Source: Desulfobacteraceae bacterium
GTDB lineage: Bacteria > Desulfobacterota > DSM-4660 > Desulfatiglandales > Desulfatiglandaceae
Reading direction: 5' to 3'
Length of the DNA stretch: 33,663 bases
Assembly: GCA_030666795.1 (NCBI GenBank)
Contig: DAOUXC010000004.1
Location: 1-33,663 of the forward strand
Shown: one piece after another, positions 24,228 through 32,169 of the stretch
Layout: the number at the start of each line of letters is the position of its first letter
Position numbering within the stretch: the stretch's first letter is position 1
Made by a program: the position numbers and the translations under genes
The notes under the pieces: model-generated
What the model saw: only the letters and a program-made list of their open reading frames with translations
Told to the model about the DNA's origin: nothing
Databases searched by the model: none

Positions 24228-24535
24228 TGCCCACACGCCAAACCTCAACCGCATTGACAAAATCGTCAGATAATTCCATAAGAATAAAGCGACCTTGGTC
24301 TCAAGCGCACATCTGATCCAATCTTGTTTATCCGGAAAGCGGACCGGGAAATACGAAGCGGCAAGGGATGGAATTTGTGACCGGAGGGGGATAAATCTAC
24401 GCCTGGCTTTTGCAGTGTATAGATAACAATCAAACGTACTCTTGACCTGTTCATGGGATGATAAATTCTCTTTTTATAATTTCGATCAGGGATTAAATGG
24501 CTTAGTAAGAAACGACTTAGAAAGGAGGGAGTACA
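24228..24535. other. Gene-free stretch upstream of flavin reductase gene
   Basis: No gene supported. A TTGACC and a TATAAT occur at about 24435 and 24474 but their spacing is too wide for one promoter. The ribosome site AAAGGAGGGAG at 24521 serves the next gene. Confidence 0.35.
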
Positions 24536-25048
24536 ATGGCAGAAGTGGACTTCAGAGTTTTTCGAGACCTTAGCTACGGGCTCTATATCGTTACCTCGAG
24601 AGATGGTGAAAAGATCAACGGACAGATCGTAAATACGGTCATCCAGGTGACTTCTGATCCACCCAGGGTTGCCGTAATTATCAACAAGAAAAACCTGACA
24701 CATGAATTCATCATGAGCAGCAAGGTTTTTGCTGCCATGGTGCTCGATGAAAATGTTTCAATGGCTTTTCTTGGTCCTTTTGGATTCCGCTCCGGAAGGG
24801 ACATAAATAAATTTGAAAAAGCGGCTTTTAAAAAGGGAGATACCGGTTCCCCGATTGTTATGGAAAACACCCTGTCAACAATCGAGGCAAACGTTATTGA
24901 TAACATTGATCTTGGAACGCACACGATTTTCGTAGGTGATGTGGTGAACTCCGAGGTGCTGAAAGAGGGGAGTCCGTTAACCTATAAGCACTACCATGAG
25001 CATTTAAAGGGGAAAACACCACCGAATGCGCCAAGCTTCAAGGGATAG
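24536..25048 (+). CDS. Flavin reductase-like FMN-binding protein
   Basis: 170 residues in the split-barrel flavin reductase family (YGLYIVTSRDGEKINGQIVN, then ALVD-type strand and IEANVIDNIDLGTHTIFVGDV). Relatives reduce free flavin with NAD(P)H or form the flavin half of high-molecular-weight rubredoxins in anaerobes; the C-terminal rubredoxin (CxxC pairs) is absent. A strong AAAGGAGGGAG supports the start. It is a single gene; a role in electron delivery or oxygen detoxification is inferred. Confidence 0.8.
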   Translation: MAEVDFRVFRDLSYGLYIVTSRDGEKINGQIVNTVIQVTSDPPRVAVIINKKNLTHEFIMSSKVFAAMVLDENVSMAFLGPFGFRSGRDINKFEKAAFKKGDTGSPIVMENTLSTIEANVIDNIDLGTHTIFVGDVVNSEVLKEGSPLTYKHYHEHLKGKTPPNAPSFKG

Positions 25049-25195
25049 CTTTCTTCAAGAAAAGGGGAGGCCCATCTCAACCCCTCATAAAGAGTAGTGA
25101 AAAGTGTAAAGGGGTACAAGGCGCAGGGGCAAAAACTTTTAATGGGTGCCCCCCCTTATTATTCACCGGCTTTAACCAAGACCATACCTACCGTA

Positions 25196-25235
25196 TGCAC
25201 ATAAAATTGTGCATCACTGCACATGAAACTGTGCA
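25196..25235. promoter_or_regulatory. Two tandem TGCACA-N6-TGTGCA dyads
   Basis: Perfect inverted repeats at 25196-25213 and 25218-25235, centres 22 bp apart (two helical turns), lie about 50-90 bases upstream of the sigma-54 motif. This is the arrangement expected for binding sites of a sigma-54 enhancer-binding activator. The activator is not identified in the window. Confidence 0.7.
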
Positions 25236-25285
25236 TCCCACGATACTCAAAATATATTTATGAATAATATCAATGGTTTAATTTC

Positions 25286-25301
25286 TGGCATGTCTGTTGC
25301 A
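25286..25301 (+). promoter_or_regulatory. Sigma-54 promoter of the HDOD gene
   Basis: TGGCATGTCTGTTGCA fits the -24/-12 consensus TGGCAYG-N4-TTGCW, with GG and GC ten bases apart. Transcription would start near 25312, leaving a leader of about 150 bases before the HDOD start at 25462. Confidence 0.78.
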
Positions 25302-25461
25302 TCCGCAATTGAGCTGCATTCATAATTTTTAAGACAAACGTCTGATTATATTTTTTCAATGAAACATCTGAAATGCTGACAAAACTCTAACAATATTAGC
25401 TTACGTCATTCTTATGAAGGTTTGGAAACAACATTTCTGAAAAGGAAAGAGGAGCTAGAGC

Positions 25462-26778
25462 ATGAAATCAGTGTTTGCGATTTTCAATGAATCTGAAGAA
25501 ACGGGTCTGCTGAAAGAGACAATCGCCCAGGAGTTTAACATCAATGTCATTACCTCATTCAATGACCTTAATGACACCAGCCTTAATGAAGCCGACATTG
25601 CCCTTATAGACCAGGACATTTCCCAACCACCCGTTAGAGATATTGTTAAAAGAATTTTGGAGGCATCTTACCTCCCGGTGATCTTACTTGCAAATAGCGA
25701 CAACGCCATCGGTGCAATAGATGCCATCCGGGATGGCGCCTATAATTACCTCATTAAGACAAAAGATTGTCATCAAATAATCAACCTCGTCATTAAAGAT
25801 GCCATTAACAAGTCCTCCGAGAAAGCCCAGATGAGGCAAACCATCGTTGATTTGAAAAAAAGAGTGGCTGAACTGGAAGGGAAATTGAGCAAAGCAGGGA
25901 CAAAAGACACAACGGTATCTTCTGCGAAAAACACTCAAGGCGGTATTATTGATGATGTTGTTGACAGCTTAAAACGCGGAGAAATCAATTTGCCCTCACT
26001 TCCAAAGATAGGGATAGAGTTCAAAAAATTAATGGATAAAGGCGGTGATTTTCAAGAAGTCGCGGATCTTTTAAAGCAGGACATGGCAATTTCATCCAAG
26101 CTGATCAGCGTATCCAACTCTGCTTATTACCGGGGTATGACTCCAAACCGGACAACGGAACAGGCTGTCGGGCGCTTGGGTCTGAACCTCACCCGGCAGT
26201 ATGTCGATGCGATATTCAACCGAAGCTTATATGCCACTTCAAACAAAAAGTACGTGGAAGTCATAGAACGACTGTGGAAACATGCCTTCTCGTGCGCGTT
26301 TTCTTGTCAATGCGTCACCGAGGCGCTCGACCTCACTTTAAGGGACGATGCTTTTTCAATAGGATTGTTTCACGACATCGGAAAGCTGTTTCTTATTCAA
26401 ATCATTTCCGAGATGGAAACCAAGGGTAAATTTTCAGAGGAGGTTGACATGGAGGATCTGATCAATACCCTTTCCGCCCATCACGGCAGTTTCGGTTCCA
26501 GCCTGCTCAAGCGATGGGGGTTTTCTGAACAGTGCGTTCAAGCCGCCCGGTACTGTGACGATATTAAGGCCGCGGATCCTATTTCTAAAGAGCTTATTGT
26601 CGTGCATTTCTCCAACGTGCTGGTGGGGACGATGGGATATGACTTTGAAGATCCGGAAAAAATAGACCTCGAAAGCTTAGAATCCACTCATCTCCTTGGC
26701 CTGGATTCTTCAGCTATTTCCGAAATAAGAAACAAGGTCAAAGGGTACATGGAGGGAGAATTAATAGATTGTCTGTGA
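25462..26778 (+). CDS. Receiver-like–HDOD regulatory protein
   Basis: 438 residues. The N-terminal 120 look like a response-regulator receiver (ALIDQDIS with D50, YLIKTKD lysine), but the usual acidic pair after strand 1 is NESEE, so phosphorylation is uncertain. A coiled-coil linker (about 115-140) leads to an HDOD domain (about 170-380; INLPSLPKIGIEFKKLM, LKQDMAISSKLISVSNSAYY, GLFHDIGK, SAHHGSFGSSLLKRWGF). HDOD proteins act in signalling, motility and cell-cycle control. The upstream sigma-54 promoter with paired dyads shows regulated expression. A GGAAAGAGGAG site precedes the ATG. Confidence 0.85.
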   Translation: MKSVFAIFNESEETGLLKETIAQEFNINVITSFNDLNDTSLNEADIALIDQDISQPPVRDIVKRILEASYLPVILLANSDNAIGAIDAIRDGAYNYLIKTKDCHQIINLVIKDAINKSSEKAQMRQTIVDLKKRVAELEGKLSKAGTKDTTVSSAKNTQGGIIDDVVDSLKRGEINLPSLPKIGIEFKKLMDKGGDFQEVADLLKQDMAISSKLISVSNSAYYRGMTPNRTTEQAVGRLGLNLTRQYVDAIFNRSLYATSNKKYVEVIERLWKHAFSCAFSCQCVTEALDLTLRDDAFSIGLFHDIGKLFLIQIISEMETKGKFSEEVDMEDLINTLSAHHGSFGSSLLKRWGFSEQCVQAARYCDDIKAADPISKELIVVHFSNVLVGTMGYDFEDPEKIDLESLESTHLLGLDSSAISEIRNKVKGYMEGELIDCL

Positions 26779-26801
26779 TAAATTCAGCTCAACGTAAAGA
26801 C

Positions 26802-26902
26802 AAGGGCACGTCCTTAAATAATCAAAGAAATCAGGATAGGATGAAAGAACAGGGTCGCGTCTATACTCTTGACAAACGGCATGACGAATATAGATCAAAG
26901 AG
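26802..26902 (+). repeat. Dispersed repeat, HNH-leader type, joined to its gene
   Basis: AGGGCACGTCCTTAAATAAT, then TCAGGATAGGATGAAAGAAC and CTTGACAAACGGCATGACGA to GATCAAAGAG. In this copy the sequence continues into the HNH-nuclease frame, so the repeat's right part is the leader and first codons of that gene. Confidence 0.8.
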
Positions 26903-27186
26903 TTCGAGTTGCAGTTTTTAACTGGCTGGATGAGCAAGTTGGCATGTATGGTGATGTATTGCCGCGTTCGATATTAGCACAGGGCCTTGAGTTTGAGGGT
27001 CAGCATGTCCCATTGGTTGCAACCACAGGGATTTTCAAGCCTAAAATACTCCGCCAAATGCCCCTTTCCATTACAACTACACCGGAAGGACCTTACGAAG
27101 ACAGTTTTGGCTCCGACGGTTTGCTTTTGTATCGTTATCGCGGAACCGATCCACAGCACCGGGTCACAAATTTCAGGCAAAAGTAA
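26881..27186 (+). pseudogene. N-terminal remnant of an HNH-type restriction endonuclease
   Basis: A 101-codon frame from ATG 26881 matching the N-terminal domain of a family of HNH restriction-like endonucleases (VAVFNWLDEQ, YGDVLPRSILAQGLEFEGQ, PLSITTTPEGPYEDSFGSDG, LLLYRYRGTDPQHR). Full members are about 280-320 residues with a C-terminal HNH motif; here the frame ends shortly after YRGTDPQHR and no HNH is found downstream. It is therefore a truncated gene. Its leader and first seven codons are the part spread as repeats. Confidence 0.78.
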
Positions 27187-27224
27187 GCTTTACTACCGGG
27201 TAATCGTCTGCTATAGGATGGTAC

Positions 27225-27392
27225 ATGAAATTTTTGGAAAAAATATTTGGTAAGCCGGAGCCCATTCCCAAGCTCGGTAGAAATGATATGTGCTGGTGCG
27301 GAAGCGGAAAGAAATACAAGCATTGTCATCTGGAGTCCGATGAGAAAAGGCGCTCCAAATTCAGAACTGCAACGTGTACAACAGCATCTTGA
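27225..27392 (+). CDS. Small SEC-C motif protein
   Basis: A 55-residue frame: [18 protein letters not shown], then [18 protein letters not shown], a near-perfect SEC-C zinc-binding motif (C-x-C...C-H ligands). SEC-C modules occur at the SecA C-terminus and in many small proteins, where they bind zinc and SecB or ribosomes. It lies 38 bases after the HNH remnant. The frame may be a small complete protein or the N-terminus of a longer one lost by frameshift; a second frame continues to 27432. Confidence 0.55.
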   Translation: MKFLEKIFGKPEPIPKLGRNDMCWCGSGKKYKHCHLESDEKRRSKFRTATCTTAS

Positions 27393-27450
27393 CGAAAGTA
27401 AAGGGCTGAGTTTCATCCCCTGGGTCTTCTGAGTAAACAAGTGTCTTTAC

Positions 27451-28392
27451 ATGTCAATCCCCAAAAATAGCCAAATAAAGCGCCCCGCCGCAATCAGCGT
27501 GAAGGGGGACGTCCTTCATTTAGCCTGTCGGTCATGCGGCACCTCTTTGAAGTTGTGTGTCCTCGTTTTGCTCAGCTGGTTGATCGCCGGCTGCTCAAGC
27601 CACCTTTTTTACCAACCGCGTCCTTATCCGACCGAGATGCTGCGCGCGTTGAAGGAAAATCCCCGCCTCACCCCGCTCTCATATCCCACGGGTGCCGGCA
27701 GGCAGGTGGTTTTTTATATGGCCCCTGCCGGAGCGCGGCATAATCCACCGTCCCGGGTGTGGTTACTGTTCGGCGGTCTCAGGTCGAACGCTCTTGAATG
27801 GATACAATGGTTTGCCGGCTATTCTGATCCACAGGCCGGGTTCCTCCTTTTCGAATACCCCGGCTACGGCCTTTGCGAAGGCTACAGCCGCGATCATCTC
27901 ATTCTGGAATCTTCGCTCACGGCCCTCGACACCCTGGCGACAAAACTTGCCATGTCTCCGAAGCGGTTGCATGATAGCCTTTTTCTTTTGGGTCATTCCT
28001 TTGGCTGTGCAGCAGCCCTGCAGCTTGCCTGCCAGGTGCCCGTGCGGGGGCTGGTTCTCATCTCACCCTTTACGACGCTGGCCGATATGGGCCGATTACA
28101 ATATGGGCCGGTTGCGGGCACCCTGGCCCATTTTTTCATGTTTGAACGCTACGACAACCGCGCCCGAATGAAGGCGTTGGCATCCCGCCCCGATCCGCCC
28201 CCGGTGACCGTCATCCACGGTCAGGCGGATGAAGTCGTGCCGGTGTGGATGGCCCGGGATCTGGTGCGAAATTATCCGGCCCTGGCCGCCTTTTATGAAA
28301 TCCCCGCTCTCGAACATTCCGGAGTTTTTTCCAACCATCTGCCGCTGACCCACAACGCCATGCGCAAATATAAATGTGACGCCCCTAAATAA
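27451..28392 (+). CDS. Alpha/beta-hydrolase lipoprotein
   Basis: 313 codons. A lipoprotein signal sits inside the N-terminus (LKLCVLVLLSWLIAGC, lipobox Cys48), so the native start may be TTG 27547; the 32 residues before it derive partly from repeat-like sequence (27452-27478, 27502-27520). The mature part is an alpha/beta hydrolase with nucleophile elbow GHSFG (S183), acid D260 (HGQADEVVP) and H289 (EHSGVF), probably anchored to a periplasm-facing membrane. Substrate unknown; it resembles BAAT/esterase-like serine hydrolases. The stop is in a repeat copy (DAPK end). Confidence 0.78.
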   Translation: MSIPKNSQIKRPAAISVKGDVLHLACRSCGTSLKLCVLVLLSWLIAGCSSHLFYQPRPYPTEMLRALKENPRLTPLSYPTGAGRQVVFYMAPAGARHNPPSRVWLLFGGLRSNALEWIQWFAGYSDPQAGFLLFEYPGYGLCEGYSRDHLILESSLTALDTLATKLAMSPKRLHDSLFLLGHSFGCAAALQLACQVPVRGLVLISPFTTLADMGRLQYGPVAGTLAHFFMFERYDNRARMKALASRPDPPPVTVIHGQADEVVPVWMARDLVRNYPALAAFYEIPALEHSGVFSNHLPLTHNAMRKYKCDAPK

Positions 28393-28473
28393 CCAAATAA
28401 TTTGACAACTTACAGCTGTAACCTTAACTTTTAATATTGGCTGGGACAGCACGAATCGATAGTCCCGACTCCG
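28378..28473 (+). repeat. Dispersed repeat carrying a decayed RAYT 5' end
   Basis: GACGCCCCTAAATAACCAAA and a TTGACA-containing leader align base for base in spacing with 21649-21742, ending in GGGACAGCACGAATCGATAG, which corresponds to codons 3-9 of the RAYT gene (GGACAGCCCGACTCGATAG). It is the stump of a former RAYT copy. Confidence 0.7.
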
Positions 28474-28521
28474 TGTATAAATAAAGGCGCAGGGCGCAGG
28501 GTATAGGGGAGGGCTCTTATC

Positions 28522-28845
28522 ATGCAGAAGAAAAAAACCGTATTCATAATCATGGTGGCTGCTTTATTTGTTTTCGCAACATCTCAGTTTTTGCTTGCAG
28601 GCGAAAGAATCGTAAAGTTGACAGTTCCAGGGTGTGTCTGACCCGGCACGGCCGCCGGGGTAGGTTCTATCCTGAAAGGTGTCGATGGTGTTTCAAATTT
28701 TGAAACAGACACAAAAAATCACACGGCAACCGTATGGTTTGATGATGAAAAGACAGGTGTTTCAGCAATAGAAAAAGCCCTTGCTCATGGAGGTTATCCT
28801 GTGGAGGGGAAAGCGCAGTTTTTGAATTCGCGCTATCAGCCATAA
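28522..28845 (+). CDS. MerP-like heavy-metal-domain selenoprotein (in-frame UGA)
   Basis: Reading through one TGA (28639-28641) gives a 107-residue protein: a signal peptide (MQKKKTVFIIMVAALFVFA, cleavage near ALAG-like LLAGE), then an HMA domain (KLTVPGCV-U-PGTAAGVGSI, GVDGVSNFETD, VWFDDEKTGVSAIEKALAHG, GYPVEGK). In MerP-type proteins the metal site is GMTCxxC; here the second Cys position is UGA with a Cys two residues before (CVU). A hairpin with a GG apical loop lies 15-33 bases downstream of the UGA, as for bacterial SECIS elements. GGGGAGGG precedes the ATG. Without Sec insertion only 39 residues would be made. A periplasmic metal or redox role is inferred. Confidence 0.7.
28656..28674 (+). 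promoter_or_regulatory. SECIS-like hairpin after in-frame UGA
   Basis: CGGGGTA pairs with TATCCTG (seven pairs, two of them G-U) around the loop GGTTC; three more pairs (28651-28653 with 28678-28680) extend it beyond an internal loop. The loop GG lies 21 bases after the UGA, inside the usual bacterial SECIS spacing. Confidence 0.65.
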
Positions 28846-29093
28846 GCTTTCGGCTTTCAGCAAAAGGCATTAAAAACAAGGCGTTGGCTGATTGCTGACC
28901 GTTGAAAGCTCCATCCAGAAATTGGTTGTTTATGGATGGACACTAAGTAGTAAGAGAGTGGGGATGTCTCTTGGAGAAGTGTCTATGCGATTGGAGATAG
29001 GTCTTTTACCATGGGGATCTCTTCTGAAAGGGGTGAGGACACCGCCGGCGTCTGTCTTTCAGGTTTAAATATCGCGGGAATGAGAGGAATACC
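28846..29093. other. Intergenic region before rhodanese–ferritin gene
   Basis: No gene seen. AGAGGA at 29082 serves as ribosome site for the next gene. Confidence 0.3.
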
Positions 29094-29936
29094 ATGACTT
29101 CAAAACCAAAATCCATGACCCAGGAAGCGGCCAAGGCCTTTCTGGATTCCCATTCAGTTGAGGAATACATCCTTCTCGATGTTCGTCAGGACTGGGAGTA
29201 TGAGGAGTTTCACCTTCCCGGAGCCACATTGATTCCTCTACCTGTGTTAGCGGATCATCTGGCTGAAATGGCTCGCGACAAGCCAACCATCGTTTACTGT
29301 GCATCCGGCGGCCGGAGTGCTGCTGCCGCCAACCTTTTGAGTGGGCAGCGATTCAAGGAGGTTTATAACCTCCTGGGTGGAGTCATGGCGTGGCGGAATG
29401 AATACGCGGTGGGTCCGTTTGAACTGGGTACGGGCTATTTCTCGGGCAAAGAGACCCCTCTGGAAATTCTGGCCCTTGCCTTCAAGATGGAAGACAATCT
29501 GGGCTCTTTCTATGCTGAAATTGCATCCTCGGCAAGCAGTCTCGATGTCAAAAAGACCCTTACAAAGTTGGCCGGTTTCGAGAAAGGACATAAGGCTAAG
29601 GTCTTTGCCGTGGCCAAAGCCTTTGAGCCCTCCCTGGAGGACATGGGGGAATTTGCAAAGGGAACTTACGCGGACGCCCTGGAGGGGGGGATGGGTGCTG
29701 AAGCATTCCTTGAGGCGAACAGGGAGTATTTTCAAACGCCCAAAGGTACGCTGGAAGCGGCCATGATGTTTGAAGCGCAGGCCTTGGATCTCTATATGCG
29801 CTGCGCGGAAAGCGCATCGTTTGAGAAGGCCGTGACCGTGCTTCACCAATTGGCCCAGGAGGAGAAGGCACACCTCAAGATCCTGGCAAAGCTCATGGAG
29901 ACCTTGCATGACTCGCGTAAAGGGGGACATCCTTAA
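29094..29936 (+). CDS. Rhodanese–ferritin-like fusion protein
   Basis: 280 residues, cytoplasmic. The N-terminal rhodanese domain (about 1-108) has the active-site loop YCASGGRS with its catalytic Cys, and LLDVRQDWEY/EFHLPGA. A ferritin-like di-iron four-helix domain follows (about 125-275): glutamates and histidine in FKMEDNLGSFYAE, GFEKGHKAK, MFEAQALDLYMR and QEEKAHLKIL. Such fusions are frequent in sulfate-reducing and related bacteria and are thought to combine sulfur transfer with iron or peroxide handling. The domains are complete. The last residues KGGHP and the stop come from a dispersed repeat. Confidence 0.85.
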   Translation: MTSKPKSMTQEAAKAFLDSHSVEEYILLDVRQDWEYEEFHLPGATLIPLPVLADHLAEMARDKPTIVYCASGGRSAAAANLLSGQRFKEVYNLLGGVMAWRNEYAVGPFELGTGYFSGKETPLEILALAFKMEDNLGSFYAEIASSASSLDVKKTLTKLAGFEKGHKAKVFAVAKAFEPSLEDMGEFAKGTYADALEGGMGAEAFLEANREYFQTPKGTLEAAMMFEAQALDLYMRCAESASFEKAVTVLHQLAQEEKAHLKILAKLMETLHDSRKGGHP

Positions 29937-30022
29937 ATAATCAAATAACTCAAGATAGGATGAAAGAATAGGGGTTGCGTCTACACTCTTGACAAACGGT
30001 ATGACGGATATAGATAAAAGAG
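29919..30022 (+). repeat. Dispersed repeat, HNH-leader type
   Basis: AAAGGGGGACATCCTTAAAT, then AACTCAAGATAGGATGAAAG and CTTGACAAACGGTATGACGG to GATAAAAGAG. It supplies the stop of the rhodanese–ferritin gene. Nothing else is recognised up to 30117. Confidence 0.82.
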
Positions 30023-30117
30023 ATCGGGAAAGATGAAATGACAATGAGCTTTCCGTGTTGAGAGCCCATGAAATTTCAGGGTAAGTATTTAAGATCCTGA
30101 AGTCATAATGAAATCGA

Positions 30118-31836
30118 TTATCGGTCGATTGGAATAAAAAAAGGCGTACCATCCAGCCAGTACAGGTTAAACCCATCAAGGGATCCATTGGAATCTCTGA
30201 CAGGAGAAAAATTCCCCGGAGAGTCTTCAATAATAACCGGTTTTGTTGTGAAAGGATTTTTCAGGTCTTTGGATGTGACCCACTTCATGATTTCGGCGTC
30301 GTTAGCGTCTTGGGCATCGTGTTTGAGTTTGGTGTTGATCGCAGGCAGCGTGTCAGGTAAAGTAAGAATAATATCTTGAAAATCATAACTCACATTTCTT
30401 TTGATCACTTCCGCATCAATTTTTTCAAAAACAAACAAATAGGATATCGAGAATACAATGAAACAGACAGCTAATGAACAATAGAAAAACCGTGTTACCG
30501 CGGGTGACGTGTTCTTTTTATAAGGCAACCCATAATCCCTGAATAAAAAGGCCAAAATCGGTAAGCAGATCATCAGCAGGATAGTCAGGTGAACTGTGGC
30601 ACGCAGAAGAGCACTCTTTTTGGTATGCATTGTAGCACGAAAGGGCGTTGTCTTATCAAATCTGAAAACCAGGTCTTCACTCATTTCTGTGCTCGATATT
30701 TTACCTGTCAACTTCGTTATCACGCATCGGTCCCACATAAACTTTTCAGCATAAGGATGGCCGATGGAATCACGATCAAATATCCGGTGATCTGTATCAG
30801 GAATAACATTATGAAGAAAATGGGAATTTTTGCGCTTGTTTCTCAAAAACGTGGTGCTTCCTAAAACATGTGTGCCCAGAAAAGAGGTTCGCGTCACTTC
30901 ATCCTGCCGGCTATTGGCACTCAAGTTGTAGATATAAGATCCCTCTTTTCGCTCAAACACGTTGCAGTATTCTTTCTTCAAGCTGTAGTTACCCGGAGTC
31001 GCCTCATTCTCAGCGATTACAAACAATTCAAGATAAAGGTCCGAACCTGCCAGCGACGTCAGTCGCATGGGATAAACGGGGTGATCACATTTAAATTGAA
31101 TCATTAGCGGGTGAGGCATGGATATCCCATTGGTTTTTCTTTTTAGTCTGGCCGCAACAAAAAACCATTTTTTGTCTATGTAATCGTCGATAAGCGCCAG
31201 AGACTGATCCGCAAATTTCATAAACCCGTTATCCGCCAGCCAGGAATTAAGAACCGAGCTTTTCCCCGACTCAATAACAAACACCTGATAACTGCCGATA
31301 ACTTGAGTGCTTATGACCTTTGTTCGACTGAGCGCGTGAACTGCCCCGGGGCTTTTGAACGCGCCAAAATGCCCTTTAAGTATTCCATAAGAGATGAAGA
31401 GAATGAGGGCCAGCAACAGAGTTTTGATGGCGGCTTTTTTTCCGCCAAAAAAGTAGGAAATACCAACGACAAAAATGATCAAAAGACAAATCAGGTAGGG
31501 GACTATGGAAGAAGTTTCCTTATGAATAATTTCCGGCCCCGTATTGAGAGAAAGGGTTTTTAAAAAGCCCGGGGAGACTTTTTCAAATCTTTCAGGGATG
31601 CTGGGAACCGGTAAAATCCAGGCAAGTTTTTTTCCCTCACCATGGACGGCGGCTTCAACAATGAGTGTTTCTTTGCCGTCTAAGTACTTGACAATAGAAC
31701 GCTGTATCGGCATTTCGGGCATTTTCCCGGTGACTGTAACAGGAGGGACATAACAACCATCTGCCAGACAATGACCGCACAGCGAAAGAAAAACAACAGA
31801 AAAAACCCATACACCCAACATGTCTCTTGTTCTCAT
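30118..31836 (-). CDS. DUF2330-type membrane protein
   Basis: 572 residues from ATG 31836 (AAAGGAG five bases upstream; an adjacent ATG at 31839 is too close). A signal peptide (RTRDMLGVWVFSVVFLSLCG) is followed by the DUF2330 signature DGCYVPP and strands with AWILPVPSIPERF. Two hydrophobic regions (about 108-150, and 430-490 as two helices) place it in the inner membrane with periplasmic domains. DUF2330 proteins are uncharacterised. It is a single gene, convergent to the rhodanese–ferritin gene. Confidence 0.75.
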   Translation of the reverse strand: MRTRDMLGVWVFSVVFLSLCGHCLADGCYVPPVTVTGKMPEMPIQRSIVKYLDGKETLIVEAAVHGEGKKLAWILPVPSIPERFEKVSPGFLKTLSLNTGPEIIHKETSSIVPYLICLLIIFVVGISYFFGGKKAAIKTLLLALILFISYGILKGHFGAFKSPGAVHALSRTKVISTQVIGSYQVFVIESGKSSVLNSWLADNGFMKFADQSLALIDDYIDKKWFFVAARLKRKTNGISMPHPLMIQFKCDHPVYPMRLTSLAGSDLYLELFVIAENEATPGNYSLKKEYCNVFERKEGSYIYNLSANSRQDEVTRTSFLGTHVLGSTTFLRNKRKNSHFLHNVIPDTDHRIFDRDSIGHPYAEKFMWDRCVITKLTGKISSTEMSEDLVFRFDKTTPFRATMHTKKSALLRATVHLTILLMICLPILAFLFRDYGLPYKKNTSPAVTRFFYCSLAVCFIVFSISYLFVFEKIDAEVIKRNVSYDFQDIILTLPDTLPAINTKLKHDAQDANDAEIMKWVTSKDLKNPFTTKPVIIEDSPGNFSPVRDSNGSLDGFNLYWLDGTPFFIPIDR

Positions 31837-31984
31837 CATTTCTCCTTTCGGATAATGTGACTCCAATCGACCGTGTGAGGCAGTATTTCAAATTTCCCGG
31901 CTTGGATTAAGCTGTCAATAGAGGAGTTGCCTGTCTTAATGGATAGTCATAATTCTATACTCTTTTAAAAGTGAGGTCAAATCC

Positions 31985-32130
31985 GGGTGAGACAAAGCTG
32001 AAAAGGAGAAAAGGGGAATCGGGGACGGAAGAAAGAGGACGGAGGACGGACGACAGACGACGGAAGGCGGAGGAAAGAGTGAGCAGACGACAGAAGGCAG
32101 ACGGCAGAAGACTGACGGCAGAGGGCGGAG
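31985..32130. repeat. Purine-rich short-unit repeat array (left)
   Basis: Degenerate units of about 7 bases (GGACGGA, GGACAGA, AGGCGGA, GACGGCA), almost all purines on +, begin with GCTGAAAAGGAGAAAAGGGG. The same opening and unit types recur at 33425-33663. Frames predicted through it are repeats of Ser/Pro/Leu/Arg and not genes. Confidence 0.85.
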
Positions 32131-32132
32131 GA

Positions 32133-32169
32133 CCCCAGTGAAATAGGACTACAAAAACATTTCACGGGG
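32133..32169. other. Hairpin CCCCAGTGAAAT / ATTTCACGGGG
   Basis: Arms of 11 pairs with one bulged base and a 14-base loop, at the end of the purine array. The arm design matches the hairpin at 426-468. Confidence 0.45.

Noticed and set aside
26869-26902. TTGACA...TATAGA in the HNH-leader repeat as a mobile promoter
   Set aside because: Spacing is about 14 bases and the second box overlaps coding codons of the HNH frame, so a sigma-70 promoter is unlikely.
28639-28641. UGA as a plain nonsense mutation of the MerP-like gene
   Set aside because: Considered, but the frame is clean on both sides, the UGA sits at the metal-site Cys position, and a GG-loop hairpin follows at SECIS spacing; it remains possible if the genome lacks Sec machinery.
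13262-29990. Dispersed repeats as a CRISPR array
   Set aside because: Copies are irregularly spaced over 16 kb with genes between them, and no cas genes are present.
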